Assembly: GCA_035626395.1 (NCBI GenBank)
Contig: DASPNR010000007.1
Span: 124,001-188,000 of the forward strand
DNA length: 64,000 nt
Origin: Candidatus Limnocylindrales bacterium
GTDB taxonomy: Bacteria > Desulfobacterota > Binatia > UBA1149 > CAITLU01
Reading direction: 5' to 3'
The notes beneath the pieces were generated by a model that searched no databases, had not been told where the DNA came from, and was given only the letters and a program-made list of their open reading frames with translations. Position 1 is the stretch's first letter. Every line of letters begins with the position of its first letter. Made by a program: the position numbers and the translations under genes. This document shows, piece by piece, positions 1-10,628 of the stretch.

Positions 1-1498
1 CGTGGTTGACTCGGCAGCTGCCGGCGCCGTCGCAGGTGTCGGGCGCCGAGCACGAGGTCGACTGCGGATCGCCGCATGCGCTGCCGGCGGCAAGGTTCGT
101 ATGGAGGCAGTTGCCGGCCGCATCGCAGAGGTCGGCCGTGCACGGGTTGCCGTCATCGGTGCAGGCGCTGCCTGCGGGCATGGACGGATGAGCGCAGGCG
201 CCATTTCCATCGCAGACGTCGTGGGTGCAGGGGTTGCCGTCGCTCGTGCAGGCGGTGCCGGCCGCCAGCGCATCATGCACGCAGCTGCCGGCGCCGTCGC
301 AGGCATCGCCGGTGCATTCGCTACCGTCGTCGGTGCACGGCGTGCCGCTGCTCGTGAAGCAGTGGCCGGCGCCGTGGCACTGATCGTTGCATTCGGAGCC
401 GGCGGTGCACGGGTCGCCGGAATGCACCGAGCAGGACCCGGCCGAGCACTGGTCGGTGCCGTTGCAGAAGGACGCGTCGTCGCACGCCGCGCTGTTCGGG
501 GTATGCGCGCACGTCCCGGCAGCGCTGCAGCGGTCGTCGGTGCAGGCGTTGGAATCGCTGGCGCAGGGGCTGCCGATCGCCTCACGAAGACAGGCCGGAG
601 TGCAGCAGTCGCCGGACGCGTGGTTGCCGTCGTCGCACTCTTCGCCCGGCTCCACGACGGCATTGCCGCAGCGGCGCGCGTCCACGCAGCTCGCATTGGC
701 CGCACCGTCGTCGATCTGGTCGCAGTAGGCGTACAGGTCGTCGCTGCGGTTGAGCGTCAGACAGACCCCGCAGAGCAACGTCTGCCGCACGCAATCCGTG
801 AAGTCGGCGGCCGAAGCGCAGCGGCCGGGAAACGCTGAGGCCAGGCTCAGCTGCGGACAGGCCTCTTCCATCGTGTCGGCGAGCTTGACTGCGAGCTTGC
901 CGACGACGCGGAACGCATCCCCCTCGATGGCGCCGACGCACGCCTCCAGTCCTTCCGCCGAGGTGATGGCCACGCTTCGCAGGCCCGCGCTCTTGCACGC
1001 CTGGAATGCGCGGTACTGGAGCTGCTCCATCTTGGCCATGGTGCGGGCCACGGCGCCCTGGCAGCGAGCGCGCGCGGGATCGGCCGTCGCGCTGAGAATG
1101 GCGGCATCGAGACTGTCGCCGAAGATGCGCGCGTACGTATCGAGGCTCTGGTCGATGACGGCCTCGGCAACGACGTCGGCGACGTCGAACCCGAAGTCTG
1201 GAAGCGAGGCGCAATACGATGACTGCGCCAGCACCAGATTCGCACGTGCCTTGGCGACCTTCCCGCGCGCGTCGGCCGTCAGGCAGCTTTGCGCCGTCTG
1301 TCCCGCCGGGAGGCGGTCATGAAGAGCCGCGATGAGACAGGCGCTGGCGGCACGGCCCTGCGCCCTGGCCAGTGCCGCCGCGCCCGCGTTGGTCTCGACG
1401 ATGCAACGCTGCTGCGCGGCGCTCTGCGGCTGCGCGAGCGCAGCTGCCGGTGTGAGCAGGAGCAGGGCGGTGACGGCCAGGCCGGTCGTGGCATGCAT
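1..1498 (-). CDS. Secreted cysteine-rich repeat protein, 3' end missing
   Basis: The gene starts at ATG 1498, with a GGGGGAA ribosome binding site just upstream, and runs off the left edge of the window. A signal peptide (basic start, then a run of Ala and Leu, then Ala-Leu-Ala) leads into about 230 residues without a recognised fold but with scattered cysteines. A CGNAVVEPGEECDDGN segment follows, the hallmark of the myxobacterial cysteine-rich repeat family (DUF4215 type). After that come several repeats of about 30 residues built on ACTDDGNPCT..CDGAGxC. Such proteins are usually exported and surface-bound or released, with disulfides holding the repeats. The substrate or partner cannot be told. 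Because the end is missing, a C-terminal sorting signal cannot be checked. Confidence 0.85.
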   Translation of the reverse strand, partial: MHATTGLAVTALLLLTPAAALAQPQSAAQQRCIVETNAGAAALARAQGRAASACLIAALHDRLPAGQTAQSCLTADARGKVAKARANLVLAQSSYCASLPDFGFDVADVVAEAVIDQSLDTYARIFGDSLDAAILSATADPARARCQGAVARTMAKMEQLQYRAFQACKSAGLRSVAITSAEGLEACVGAIEGDAFRVVGKLAVKLADTMEEACPQLSLASAFPGRCASAADFTDCVRQTLLCGVCLTLNRSDDLYAYCDQIDDGAANASCVDARRCGNAVVEPGEECDDGNHASGDCCTPACLREAIGSPCASDSNACTDDRCSAAGTCAHTPNSAACDDASFCNGTDQCSAGSCSVHSGDPCTAGSECNDQCHGAGHCFTSSGTPCTDDGSECTGDACDGAGSCVHDALAAGTACTSDGNPCTHDVCDGNGACAHPSMPAGSACTDDGNPCTADLCDAAGNCLHTNLAAGSACGDPQSTSCSAPDTCDGAGSCRVNH

Positions 1499-1615
1499 GA
1501 GCTTCCCCCAAGCGACATCCGTTCGCCGAGCTCGCGGCGCCGGGTCCCGCCCCGCTGACGTGAGCGACGCTTATCCCGGGCCTGAGGAGGTGTGTCAAAA
1601 CAGGCGGCCGAGGCC

Positions 1616-2637
<1,022 letters not shown>

Positions 2638-2641
<4 letters not shown>

Positions 2642-3627
2642 TGCGGCAGCCCTCCATCGCGCGCCGAGACGATGCACGCCGCGCGCTGCCGCGCGCTCGT
2701 CACCGGCTCCAGTGGCGGATCGATGCGCGCGCAGTCGTCGATCGCGAACTGGCAGCGGTCGCGGAAGCGGCAGCCCGAGGGAAGCGCGGTCAGGCGCGGG
2801 ACGACGCCGGGGATCGTGGCCAGGTGGCCGCGCGTGCGGCCCAGGCGCGGCACCGAGCGCAGCAGGCCCAGCGTGTAGGGATGATCGGCGCGCTCGAAGA
2901 CCTCGGCCACGGGTCCATCCTCGACCACACGTCCCGCGTACATGACCAGCACACGCGAGCAGCGCTCGGCGACGACGCCCAGATCGTGCGTGATCAGCAG
3001 CAGCGCCATGCCCAGGCGCGCGCGCAGGCTGTCGAGCAGCTCGAGGATCTGCGCCTGAATCGTCACGTCCAGCGCAGTGGTCGGCTCGTCGGCGATGAGC
3101 AGGCGCGGACTGCACGAGAGCGCCATCGCGATCATCACGCGCTGGCGCATGCCGCCGCTGAGCTGATGCGGATAGGCACGGGCGCGTTCGGCAGGATCGG
3201 GAATCTCGACCAGGTCGAGCATGCGCACCGCTTCTTCCCATGCCTGACGAGAGGACAGGCGGCGGTGGATCTGCACCGCCTCGGCGATCTGGTAGCCCAC
3301 CGTGAGCACCGGATTGAGCGACGTCATCGGCTCCTGGAAGATCATCGCGATCTGGCCGCCGCGCACCTGCCGCATCTCGGGCTCGGGCAGCGCCAGCAGA
3401 TCGGTCCCCGCAAGCTCGATCCGTCCACGCTCGATGCGTCCGGACGGAGGCTGGATCAGGCGCATGATCGACAGAGCCGTGACGCTCTTGCCGCAGCCGG
3501 ATTCGCCCACCAGCGCGACCGACTCGCCCTCGTCGACGTGGAAATCGACGCCGTCGACGGCGCGCACCGTGCCTTCACTGGTGTCGAAGGCGGTGATCAG
3601 CCCGCGCACGTCGAGCAGGCGCGTCAT
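2638..3627 (-). CDS. dppD: Oligopeptide/dipeptide ABC transporter ATP-binding protein (OppD/DppD type)
   Basis: Second cytoplasmic ATPase of the importer, 329 residues, the usual length for the family. Walker A is GESGCGKS at about 41-48, the signature is LSGGMRQR at about 156-163 and Walker B is LLIADEP at about 176-182. The C-terminal oligopeptide-type extension contains SGCRFRDRC. It would pair with the DppF-type subunit encoded directly downstream to form the heterodimeric motor. The start ATG 3627 lies 43 bp after the permease stop, and its stop overlaps the next start by 4 bp, which suggests coupled translation. Confidence 0.93.
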
Positions 3628-3670
3628 CGCACGGCCTCGCCCGGTCGTCGAATGCGTCGCAGCGTGCTCA

Positions 3671-4501
3671 TCAGCGCGCCTTGAGCCTCGGATCGAGAAC
3701 GTCGCGCAGCCCTTCGCCGAGCAGGTTGTAGCCGAGCACGGTCACCAGGATCGCCAGGCCCGGGCACACCGACAGCCACCAGGCCACGCCGATGGTGTCC
3801 TTGCCCTCGGTCAGGATGTTGCCCCAGCTCGGATCGGGCGGCTGGACGCCGATGCCGAGGAAAGACAGTGCGCTCTCGAGCAGGATCGCGCCGGCAACGC
3901 CGAGAATGGCCGTGACGAATACCGGCGCCATCGCGTTGGGCAGCGCGTGACGAAGGATCACGCGCGAGGGCGGCATGCCGAGGGCCTGCGCCGCGGTCAT
4001 GAAATCGCGCTCGCGCAGGCTCATCACTTCGGCCCGCACCAGACGGCACACTCCCATCCAGGAGGTCAGGCCGATCACGAGCATGATGTTCCAGATGCTC
4101 GCATCCAGGTACGCGATCACCGCCAGGATGAGGAAGAACGTCGGGAAGCACAGCATCACATCCACGAAGCGCATGATGACGGCATCGACGATGCCGCGGA
4201 AGTAGCCGGCCACTGCGCCCAGCGAGACGCCGATGGCGGTCGATATGCCGACCGAGACGAAGCCCACCAGCAGCGACACGCGCGCGCCGTAAAGCATGCG
4301 GCTGAGCAGGTCGCGGCCGAGGCTGTCGGTGCCGAGCCAATGCGCGGCGCTGGGCGGGTCCAGGACGTGGCGCGAGTCGATGTGGTGCGGATCGTAGGGC
4401 GCCAGCCACGGCGCCAGCAGCGCGACCAGGAACAGTGCCGCCACGACGATGCCGCCGCTGAAGGCCAGGCCGTTCTGCCGCAGCCGCGCCAGCACGCTCA
4501 C
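3671..4501 (-). CDS. dppC: Peptide ABC transporter permease (DppC/OppC type)
   Basis: Inner-membrane permease of the importer, 276 residues. It has one N-terminal membrane span, the periplasmic segment ending [15 protein letters not shown] typical of DppC, and a five-helix permease core. The EAA loop that contacts the ATPases is visible as [22 protein letters not shown] (split here as [10 protein letters not shown] followed by [12 protein letters not shown]). The protein ends in DPRLK, as is usual in the family. GTG 4501 is chosen as the start because it overlaps the stop of the DppB gene (GTGA). A longer open frame upstream is antisense to dppB. Confidence 0.92.
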   Translation of the reverse strand: MSVLARLRQNGLAFSGGIVVAALFLVALLAPWLAPYDPHHIDSRHVLDPPSAAHWLGTDSLGRDLLSRMLYGARVSLLVGFVSVGISTAIGVSLGAVAGYFRGIVDAVIMRFVDVMLCFPTFFLILAVIAYLDASIWNIMLVIGLTSWMGVCRLVRAEVMSLRERDFMTAAQALGMPPSRVILRHALPNAMAPVFVTAILGVAGAILLESALSFLGIGVQPPDPSWGNILTEGKDTIGVAWWLSVCPGLAILVTVLGYNLLGEGLRDVLDPRLKAR

Positions 4502-5472
4502 CGGCTCCTCAGGCGCGGATCGACGGCAAGGTACATGAGGTCGGCCAGAAGGTTGCCGAGCAGCGTCAGCACGGCCCCGATCAGCGTGATGCCCATGACG
4601 ACGGGATAGTCGCGCGACATGACACCGGTGAAGAAGAGGCGGCCCATTCCAGGGATGCCGAAGATCGTCTCGGCGATGACCGAGCCGCCGATGAGGCCGG
4701 GTATGGAAAGGCCGATGATGGTGACCACGGGCAGAAGCGCGTTGCGCAGCGCGTGCCGGTAGATGACGACGTTCTCGTCCAGGCCCTTGGCGCGCGCGGT
4801 CTGGATGTAGTCCTGGCGCAGCACCTCGAGCATGCTCGAGCGCATGTAGCGCGACATGCCCGCCAGCCCGGTCAGCGTCGAGATGGCCACCGGCAGGATG
4901 AGGTGTCGGATGCGGTCGAGGATCTTGCCCCCAACGCTGTAGGAATCGTAGTCGAGCGACTTCAGGTCCGAGATCGGCAGCCACCCCAGCGTCTCGCCGA
5001 ACAGGATCATGCCGAGGAGCGCGAACCAGAAGCCGGGCATGGCAAAGCCGATGAAGACGAAGACGGTGGTAGCGCGGTCCAGCCAGGAGTGCTGGTTGGC
5101 CGCCGAGAACACGCCGATGGGAATGGCCAGGACCAGGATCAGCACCAAATCGATCGCGCTGATCAGCAGCGTGATCGGGATCGCCTCCATGATCTTGTCC
5201 AGGACCGGGCGCCGATCGCGCGAAAACGACGTGCCGAGATCGCCCTGCACGATGCGGCCCAGCCAGAGCCCGTACTGAACGTAGAACGGCTTGTCGAGGC
5301 CGTAATACTTCTCGAGCTTCTCGCGCGCCTCCGGGCTTGCCTTCGGGTTCATGTCGGTCATCAGATCGACCGGGTTGCCCGGCGCCATCTCCATGACCAG
5401 GAACGACACCAGCGTGATGCCGATCAGGAGCGGAACGAAGGCCGCGATGCGTCTGGCGACGTAGACGAGCAT
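4498..5472 (-). CDS. dppB: Peptide ABC transporter permease (DppB/OppB type)
   Basis: First permease subunit, 324 residues. The N-terminus [19 protein letters not shown] and the following [14 protein letters not shown] are diagnostic of DppB/OppB proteins. The EAA loop is [21 protein letters not shown]. About six membrane helices are visible. The start lies 4 bp after the substrate-binding protein gene. The frame ends in DPRLRSR and overlaps the DppC start. It forms the channel with DppC in the inner membrane. Confidence 0.93.
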   Translation of the reverse strand: MLVYVARRIAAFVPLLIGITLVSFLVMEMAPGNPVDLMTDMNPKASPEAREKLEKYYGLDKPFYVQYGLWLGRIVQGDLGTSFSRDRRPVLDKIMEAIPITLLISAIDLVLILVLAIPIGVFSAANQHSWLDRATTVFVFIGFAMPGFWFALLGMILFGETLGWLPISDLKSLDYDSYSVGGKILDRIRHLILPVAISTLTGLAGMSRYMRSSMLEVLRQDYIQTARAKGLDENVVIYRHALRNALLPVVTIIGLSIPGLIGGSVIAETIFGIPGMGRLFFTGVMSRDYPVVMGITLIGAVLTLLGNLLADLMYLAVDPRLRSR

Positions 5473-5476
5473 CGTC

Positions 5477-7123
5477 CTACTGCATCACCGCGTAGCGTTG
5501 CAGGGGCCGCGGCACGTACCACCGGATGAAGTTCCATTCGATGCCCCCAGGCGCCTCCTCGATCCCGCGGAAACGGGCGGAGACGATGGGCAGCGCATCG
5601 GGCACGTACAGGAACGTGTAGGGCTGGTCGGCCGCCAGCAGGTCCTGCACGCGGTCGTAGATGCGTTTGCGCTCGCCTTCGTCGAAGACGCGGCGCCCGC
5701 GCTCGAGCAGCTCGTCCACTTCCGCATTGGCGTAACCCACGAAGTTGAACTGCTTGACGCCCGTCTTGCTCGAATGCCAGATGTCGTACTGGTCGGGGTC
5801 CAGCGACAGGCTCCAGCCGAGCATGACCACGTCGAAGCGGCGCTTGTCGACGAAATCGTTGATGAACGACGACCATTCGAGCACGCGCACGCCCACGTCG
5901 ACGCCGATCTCGCGCAGGCGCCTCTGCACGATCGTCGCCGTCTTCAGCCGCTGGTCGTTGCCCTGGTTGGTGATGATCTTGAACGAGAAAGGCTTGCCGT
6001 CCTTGTCCAGGATGCCGTCGCCGTCGCTGTCCTTCCATCCGGCCTGCGCCAGCAGCTCGCGCGCCCGCGCCGGATCGTGCGCGTACTTGGCGACGTTCTC
6101 GTTCAGCCAGACCGTGCCGGGACGGTACGGGGTGTCGGCGGGCTGCCCCAGCCCGAACAGCACCACGTCGACGATCTCCTGCTTGTCAATGGCGTAGGTG
6201 AAGGCACGGCGCACGCGCACGTCGGCGAACATCGGATTGGACAGATTGTAGCCGAGGTACGTGTAGCTGTTGGAGACGTAGCGGTACTTGCGGAAGGACT
6301 TGTCGAAGAACGGCGTGGAGGTCTGACGCGAGTACTGCAGCGGGGCCAGCCCCATCATGTCGATGCCGCCCGACTTCAGCTCGAGGAACTGCGTGCCTTG
6401 ATCGGGGATGACGCGGAAGGCGACGCGCTCGATGTAAGCGCGGCCGCGATAGTAGGCGGGATTGGCGCGCAGCGTGAAACGCGTGTTGCGCTCCCACGAT
6501 TCGAACATGTGCGAGCCGAGGCCGACCGGCTTCTGGCCGAAATCGGTTTCGTTGATGTTCTTCCCCTCGAGCAGATGGCGGGGCAGGACCACCATGTTTC
6601 CCCAGGATGCCAGCGCGGGCGCGAACGGCTTTTCGTAGGTGACGCGGAAGCTGTGATCGTCCAGCAGCTCGAAGCTCTTCACCTGCATGTAGTCTTCGGC
6701 ATAGGACGTCAGCGTGGCGGGATCGCGAATGGTGTGGAACCCGAACTCGACGTCGCGCGCCGTGAACGGCGCGCCGTCCGTCCATTTGACGTCCTTGCGA
6801 AGGTGGAACGTGATCTGCAGCCCATCGCTCGAGACCTCCCACCGCTCGGCCAGGCGCGGCTCCAGGGTGCTCAATGTCTTGTCGTACGTCAGCAGGCCGT
6901 CGAAGATGTAGCCGGCGTATTCGTGGGAGGCGCTGTCGGAGGAAAGCATGGGGATCAGCGTCGAACCGTCGCCGATGCTGCCATGCACGATGGCGTCGCC
7001 ATACGCGGGCACGTCCTGGGACGGGTCGAGCTCGGGCACCACGGCAGCGCTCTCCTGGCGCTGGCCGCACGCGGCGCACAGCAGCGCCAGCAGCGCGGCC
7101 ACCAGCCACGTTCGTTCAGCCAC
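5477..7123 (-). CDS. Peptide-type ABC transporter substrate-binding lipoprotein (SBP family 5)
   Basis: Periplasmic receptor of the importer, 548 residues. The N-terminus has a hydrophobic run followed by CAAC at residues 16-19, a somewhat weak lipobox that would anchor it to the membrane. The mature part has family-5 features, including [20 protein letters not shown] and a conserved region around [13 protein letters not shown]. The start is GTG 7123, which overlaps the end of the LolA-like gene by 8 bp. Family members bind di- and oligopeptides, nickel or sugars. Nothing visible decides the ligand. Confidence 0.9.
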   Translation of the reverse strand: MAERTWLVAALLALLCAACGQRQESAAVVPELDPSQDVPAYGDAIVHGSIGDGSTLIPMLSSDSASHEYAGYIFDGLLTYDKTLSTLEPRLAERWEVSSDGLQITFHLRKDVKWTDGAPFTARDVEFGFHTIRDPATLTSYAEDYMQVKSFELLDDHSFRVTYEKPFAPALASWGNMVVLPRHLLEGKNINETDFGQKPVGLGSHMFESWERNTRFTLRANPAYYRGRAYIERVAFRVIPDQGTQFLELKSGGIDMMGLAPLQYSRQTSTPFFDKSFRKYRYVSNSYTYLGYNLSNPMFADVRVRRAFTYAIDKQEIVDVVLFGLGQPADTPYRPGTVWLNENVAKYAHDPARARELLAQAGWKDSDGDGILDKDGKPFSFKIITNQGNDQRLKTATIVQRRLREIGVDVGVRVLEWSSFINDFVDKRRFDVVMLGWSLSLDPDQYDIWHSSKTGVKQFNFVGYANAEVDELLERGRRVFDEGERKRIYDRVQDLLAADQPYTFLYVPDALPIVSARFRGIEEAPGGIEWNFIRWYVPRPLQRYAVMQ

Positions 7124-7973
7124 CGCCGCGCCTCGTATCGATGTCGACCACGCGCGCCTTGGGCGGCCGCTCCAGCACGAAGGCATCGGGCTGGAGCGCG
7201 ACGCCGCGCTGCACCGACTTGTACGTCAGCGTAAGGCTGCTGCCGTCGGCGAAGGTGACGTAGATCCAGAACGGCACGCGCACACCCGCCACGTCGCGAT
7301 AGTCGCCGAAGGCAGCCTCCACGTCCTGGCTGCCGGGGGCGCCGCGCATTCGCAGGCGCAGCGGCTCGAGGTGCTCGAAGTCCACCACCATGTCGAGAGT
7401 GGCACCACCGGGAAGCTGGCGCGTCCACTCCCAACCGTCGTTCGCCTTGGTGACCGTGCCGTCCGCCGATCCGATCGTGGGCGGAAGCCCGCGGATGAGC
7501 GCCGCAAGCTCGGCCGCGCCGAGCGGCACGCCGGTGAAGCGGTGAAAGCTGTCGGCGTGCGCGCTGCCTTCGTAGAAGACCTTCTCGCGACGATCGAACG
7601 CTGCCAGCCGCCGACCATCGGTGGCTACCGTGTAGCTGACGCCAAAGGGATTCATGACGTCGATGCGAATGCTCTGCGGCGCCTGCACCGCGACCACCTG
7701 GGAAGAACGGAAGCGCTGCTTGCTGCCCTGGTAGTCCAGGCGCGCCTGTCCGCGAAACGTGGCCAGATCGTGGTCACGCTTGGAGATACGAGCGGCAATG
7801 CGCCACGGCTCGGGCGCTCGCGCGTCGGCGAAGGAACGCTGCTGCGGCGCCGCCAGCGGCGCACAGGAAGACAGCAACAGGGCAACGATCAGCGCCGCCG
7901 GTGCGCCGCTTCGTCTAGGTCCCCCCGCCGGCCGTTTCGGAGCCGGCGCCACCGCTGTTGGTCTGAATCGCAT
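7116..7973 (-). CDS. LolA/DUF4292-like lipoprotein
   Basis: Predicted lipoprotein of 285 residues. After a long basic N-region, a hydrophobic stretch ends in LLLSSC, with the lipidated cysteine at about 37. The mature part (LATFRGQARLDYQG, IRIDVMNPFGVSY, PLRLRMRG) looks like the half-barrel of LolA/LolB-type proteins grouped as DUF4292, which carry hydrophobic ligands such as lipids or lipoproteins. ATG 7973 is chosen because it is the nearest start giving a complete signal. It lies 59 bp inside the end of the TPR gene, and no start codon follows the TPR stop before the signal sequence. The gene sits between the TPR and peptide transporter genes in one operon. Confidence 0.7.
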   Translation of the reverse strand: MRFRPTAVAPAPKRPAGGPRRSGAPAALIVALLLSSCAPLAAPQQRSFADARAPEPWRIAARISKRDHDLATFRGQARLDYQGSKQRFRSSQVVAVQAPQSIRIDVMNPFGVSYTVATDGRRLAAFDRREKVFYEGSAHADSFHRFTGVPLGAAELAALIRGLPPTIGSADGTVTKANDGWEWTRQLPGGATLDMVVDFEHLEPLRLRMRGAPGSQDVEAAFGDYRDVAGVRVPFWIYVTFADGSSLTLTYKSVQRGVALQPDAFVLERPPKARVVDIDTRRGGG

Positions 7974-9738
7974 GAATCTTACGCTGCAGCCGCGCCCGCT
8001 GCTCCGGATCCTCGCTGCGCGCCTCGGCGTCGCGATAGACGCGAACGGCATCGGCACGGCGGCCCAGCTTCAGATACGCATCGGCCAGATGCTCGACGAT
8101 CACCGGGTCACGCCCGCCCAGCTCGGCGGCCTTTTCGAGCTCGCGGGCCGCGGCCTTGTAGTCGCCGCGCTGGTAGTAGACCCAGGCCAGGCTGTCGATG
8201 ACCGCGCCGTTGTTGGGATGCATCTGCAACGCCCGCTTGATCAGACGCTCGGCCTCGTCGAGGTTCTCGCCGCGCTCGGCGTAGGTGAAGCCGAGATGGT
8301 TGAGCGCATCGGCATTCTGCGGATTGATCTCGAGCACGCGGCGCAGCAGCTGGATCGATTTGTCCTTGTCGCCGGCCTCGTCGTACAGCCACGCCAGGCC
8401 GTACAGGTACATGTCGTTGTTCGGATCCGAAGCCACCAGGCGGTGGGCCGCCGCGATGGCCTCGTCGTAACGCTTCTGCGCGCGGTAGAGCGCGATCAGG
8501 CGGCGCAGGCCGTCGGCGTTGTCGGGCGCATTCTCGAGCAGGCGGCGCACGGACTCGGTCGCGCCGGCAAGATCGTTCTCCTCCTCCTGCACGCTGGAGA
8601 GAAACAGACGCGCGTCCACGTATCGTGCTGCATCCGGAGAGATCTGCGACAGCTCACGAACGGCCGCCTCGGTCTCACCGACCTTGTCGTAGGCCAGCGC
8701 CAGCCAGTAGCGGATCTCGTCGTCCCCGGGCTTGGCACCCAGCACGATGCTGAAATCGTCGATGGCGCGAAGGTAATCGCCGCGCTGGAAGTAGATCAGA
8801 CCGATCTTGGCGCACGTGGCCAGCGGGTCCTCGCCGAAGTCGACCAGCTTCTCGTAGCGCGCCAGCTTCGCCGAAAGATCCGGATCGTCTTCGGAAAGCG
8901 CGCCGATCTGGGCGCGCGCCGGCTCGAGCGCCGGGTTGAAATCGATCGCCTTGTTGAAGCTTTCGACGGCCTTGCGGCGAAGACCGAGGCGGTCGTAGAC
9001 GAAGCCCATGTGCAGGTGCAGCTCGGCGATCGACGGATTGAGACGCGCGGCGTGGCGGAACGAGCGCAGCGCATCCGCGTAGTTGCCCGAAGCCGCCAGC
9101 GCCTTGCCGAGACCGAAATTGGCCATGAACGAATCGGGGCTGAGCGCGGTCGCACGCTGGAGCACCTCGACCGCCTGCTGCGGCTTGCCGACGCGGCTGT
9201 AGAGCGCGCCGAGCATCACCAGCGACTCTTCGTTGTTGGGCTCCATCTCGAGCACCGCCGCGTACTGCGCGATCGAGGCTTCATGGCTCTGCAGCGCGAG
9301 CAGCAGGCGCGCCGCGAGCAGGCGATGCTCGGGATCGGCCGGCTCCAGCGCGACCAGCGCCTGCACGTGCTCGAGCGCGCGGCGCAGCTGGCCATCGCGG
9401 ATGTACAGCTGCGCAAGCTCGAAGCGCAGGCGCGGCTGGCGGGGATCGAGCGACACCGCCCGCACGGTCTCGCGGGTTGCAGCCTCGTAGTCGCCCTCGA
9501 ACCGCGCCATCAGCGCAGCCAGAAAGTGGCCGGCGGCGCGGTCGCTGTCGGCGATCGACGGTTTGGTGATGAATTCGCCGCCCAGCTGGTGAGGGGATCG
9601 GGTCTTGCCGATCTTCCCGCTGGAGCCGGGCTGCATTCTCGCGCCGGCGCTGCAGCCGGCAACCATCAGCGCGATCGCCAACGCGGCGTACGGGATTCGG
9701 CGGTGGATGGGACGCGCGGTGAAGGGGATGGCGGACAT
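7915..9738 (-). CDS. TPR-repeat lipoprotein
   Basis: Lipoprotein of 607 residues with lipobox VAGC (Cys 29). The rest is a nearly continuous array of tetratricopeptide repeats: helices with the A-G-Y/F-A-P spacing occur about every 34 residues, as in DNPQNADALNHLGFTYAERG-like segments. TPR solenoids act as protein-binding scaffolds. In this setting it could assist an envelope assembly or secretion process. It is the first gene of the minus-strand operon that runs through the LolA-like gene to the peptide importer. The divergent neighbour begins 97 bp upstream. Confidence 0.88.
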   Translation of the reverse strand: MSAIPFTARPIHRRIPYAALAIALMVAGCSAGARMQPGSSGKIGKTRSPHQLGGEFITKPSIADSDRAAGHFLAALMARFEGDYEAATRETVRAVSLDPRQPRLRFELAQLYIRDGQLRRALEHVQALVALEPADPEHRLLAARLLLALQSHEASIAQYAAVLEMEPNNEESLVMLGALYSRVGKPQQAVEVLQRATALSPDSFMANFGLGKALAASGNYADALRSFRHAARLNPSIAELHLHMGFVYDRLGLRRKAVESFNKAIDFNPALEPARAQIGALSEDDPDLSAKLARYEKLVDFGEDPLATCAKIGLIYFQRGDYLRAIDDFSIVLGAKPGDDEIRYWLALAYDKVGETEAAVRELSQISPDAARYVDARLFLSSVQEEENDLAGATESVRRLLENAPDNADGLRRLIALYRAQKRYDEAIAAAHRLVASDPNNDMYLYGLAWLYDEAGDKDKSIQLLRRVLEINPQNADALNHLGFTYAERGENLDEAERLIKRALQMHPNNGAVIDSLAWVYYQRGDYKAAARELEKAAELGGRDPVIVEHLADAYLKLGRRADAVRVYRDAEARSEDPEQRARLQRKIHAIQTNSGGAGSETAGGGT

Positions 9739-9835
9739 GCGTGAGACGGCGAACCTACCACGCGCAAGACTGCAGGAACAATTGCCTGATTCTTGCGCAT
9801 TTGCTCGTGGCGACCTCGGCGGTTAAGGCCTCCTC

Positions 9836-10621
9836 GTGTTCCTCAAATGGCTGATGGAGGTGTTCCCGCGCGACATGCGGCGCGGCTGGGCGCTGGTGCG
9901 TCGCGACCTCGTCCTGTGGGTCGCGATCTCCTTCCTGCTGTCGCTCGCGATCGTTGCCCTGCCTCCGGTGGGGAGCGAGCCCACCTCGCAAGGGCTGCTG
10001 CCGGCACTGATCGGGCTGGTGGCATCGCTGGTGACGTTCATGCTCCCGCCCTTTCTTTTCGCCGTCGAGGCACAGCACCGTGAAGTGTCCTGGGGGCCGG
10101 TGCTGCGCCACCTCGTGGTCCGGATCCCGGCCTTTCTCGCCAGCGTGCTGCTCGCATTCCTGTGCACCGAAGTGGTCGGCATGCTCGCCCACGACGCGGT
10201 CGCGCTCGCGCTCGGCACGGGCGAGCCGGCACAGGTTCTGGCCGTGCTCACGCAGCAGATCATCCTGGTGTCGCTGCTCGTGCGCTTCAGCTTCTTTCCT
10301 TTCCTGGTGATTCTCTTCCATCGCGCCGACCTGCCGCCGCAGCTCTGGGAGTTGCAGAGGGCGGCGCCGCTTGGCGCGGCCTTGTGGCCTTTCACCGCCA
10401 GCTCGCGCCTGACCGAAGGCATCCGCTGGCAGCTGGTGCCCTACACGGTGCTGGGACTGGCCATGCCGCTGCTGGCACCGCTGGCCGGGCCGAAGCTGAT
10501 CCTGCCGGTCTCGATCGTCGCCCGCATCTTCCTGCTGACTCTGCAGGCCGTCCTGTTCTGCTACTTCCTGGAGCGGCTGCGGGCCCGCGACGCGCCACAG
10601 CCGCCCATCCCGCACGACTGA
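9836..10621 (+). CDS. Integral membrane protein of unknown function
   Basis: 261 residues starting at GTG 9836, with TAAGG a few bases upstream. After an amphipathic start (FLKWLMEVFPRDMRRGW), about six hydrophobic segments are visible, separated by short polar loops, and the C-terminus is basic and proline-rich. I do not recognise the family. It is transcribed alone, divergently from the TPR operon, and ends 7 bp before the end of the convergent DUF3300 gene. Confidence 0.7.
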   Translation: MFLKWLMEVFPRDMRRGWALVRRDLVLWVAISFLLSLAIVALPPVGSEPTSQGLLPALIGLVASLVTFMLPPFLFAVEAQHREVSWGPVLRHLVVRIPAFLASVLLAFLCTEVVGMLAHDAVALALGTGEPAQVLAVLTQQIILVSLLVRFSFFPFLVILFHRADLPPQLWELQRAAPLGAALWPFTASSRLTEGIRWQLVPYTVLGLAMPLLAPLAGPKLILPVSIVARIFLLTLQAVLFCYFLERLRARDAPQPPIPHD

Positions 10622-10628
10622 GACCGGC

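Noticed and set aside
1-700. Repetitive DNA as a CRISPR array
   Set aside because: The repeats are degenerate and encode Cys-rich protein units; there are no constant repeats with unique spacers.
2-838. Long alanine- and valine-rich open frame on the plus strand
   Set aside because: It is antisense to the cysteine-rich repeat gene, whose signal peptide, ribosome site and repeats are clear.
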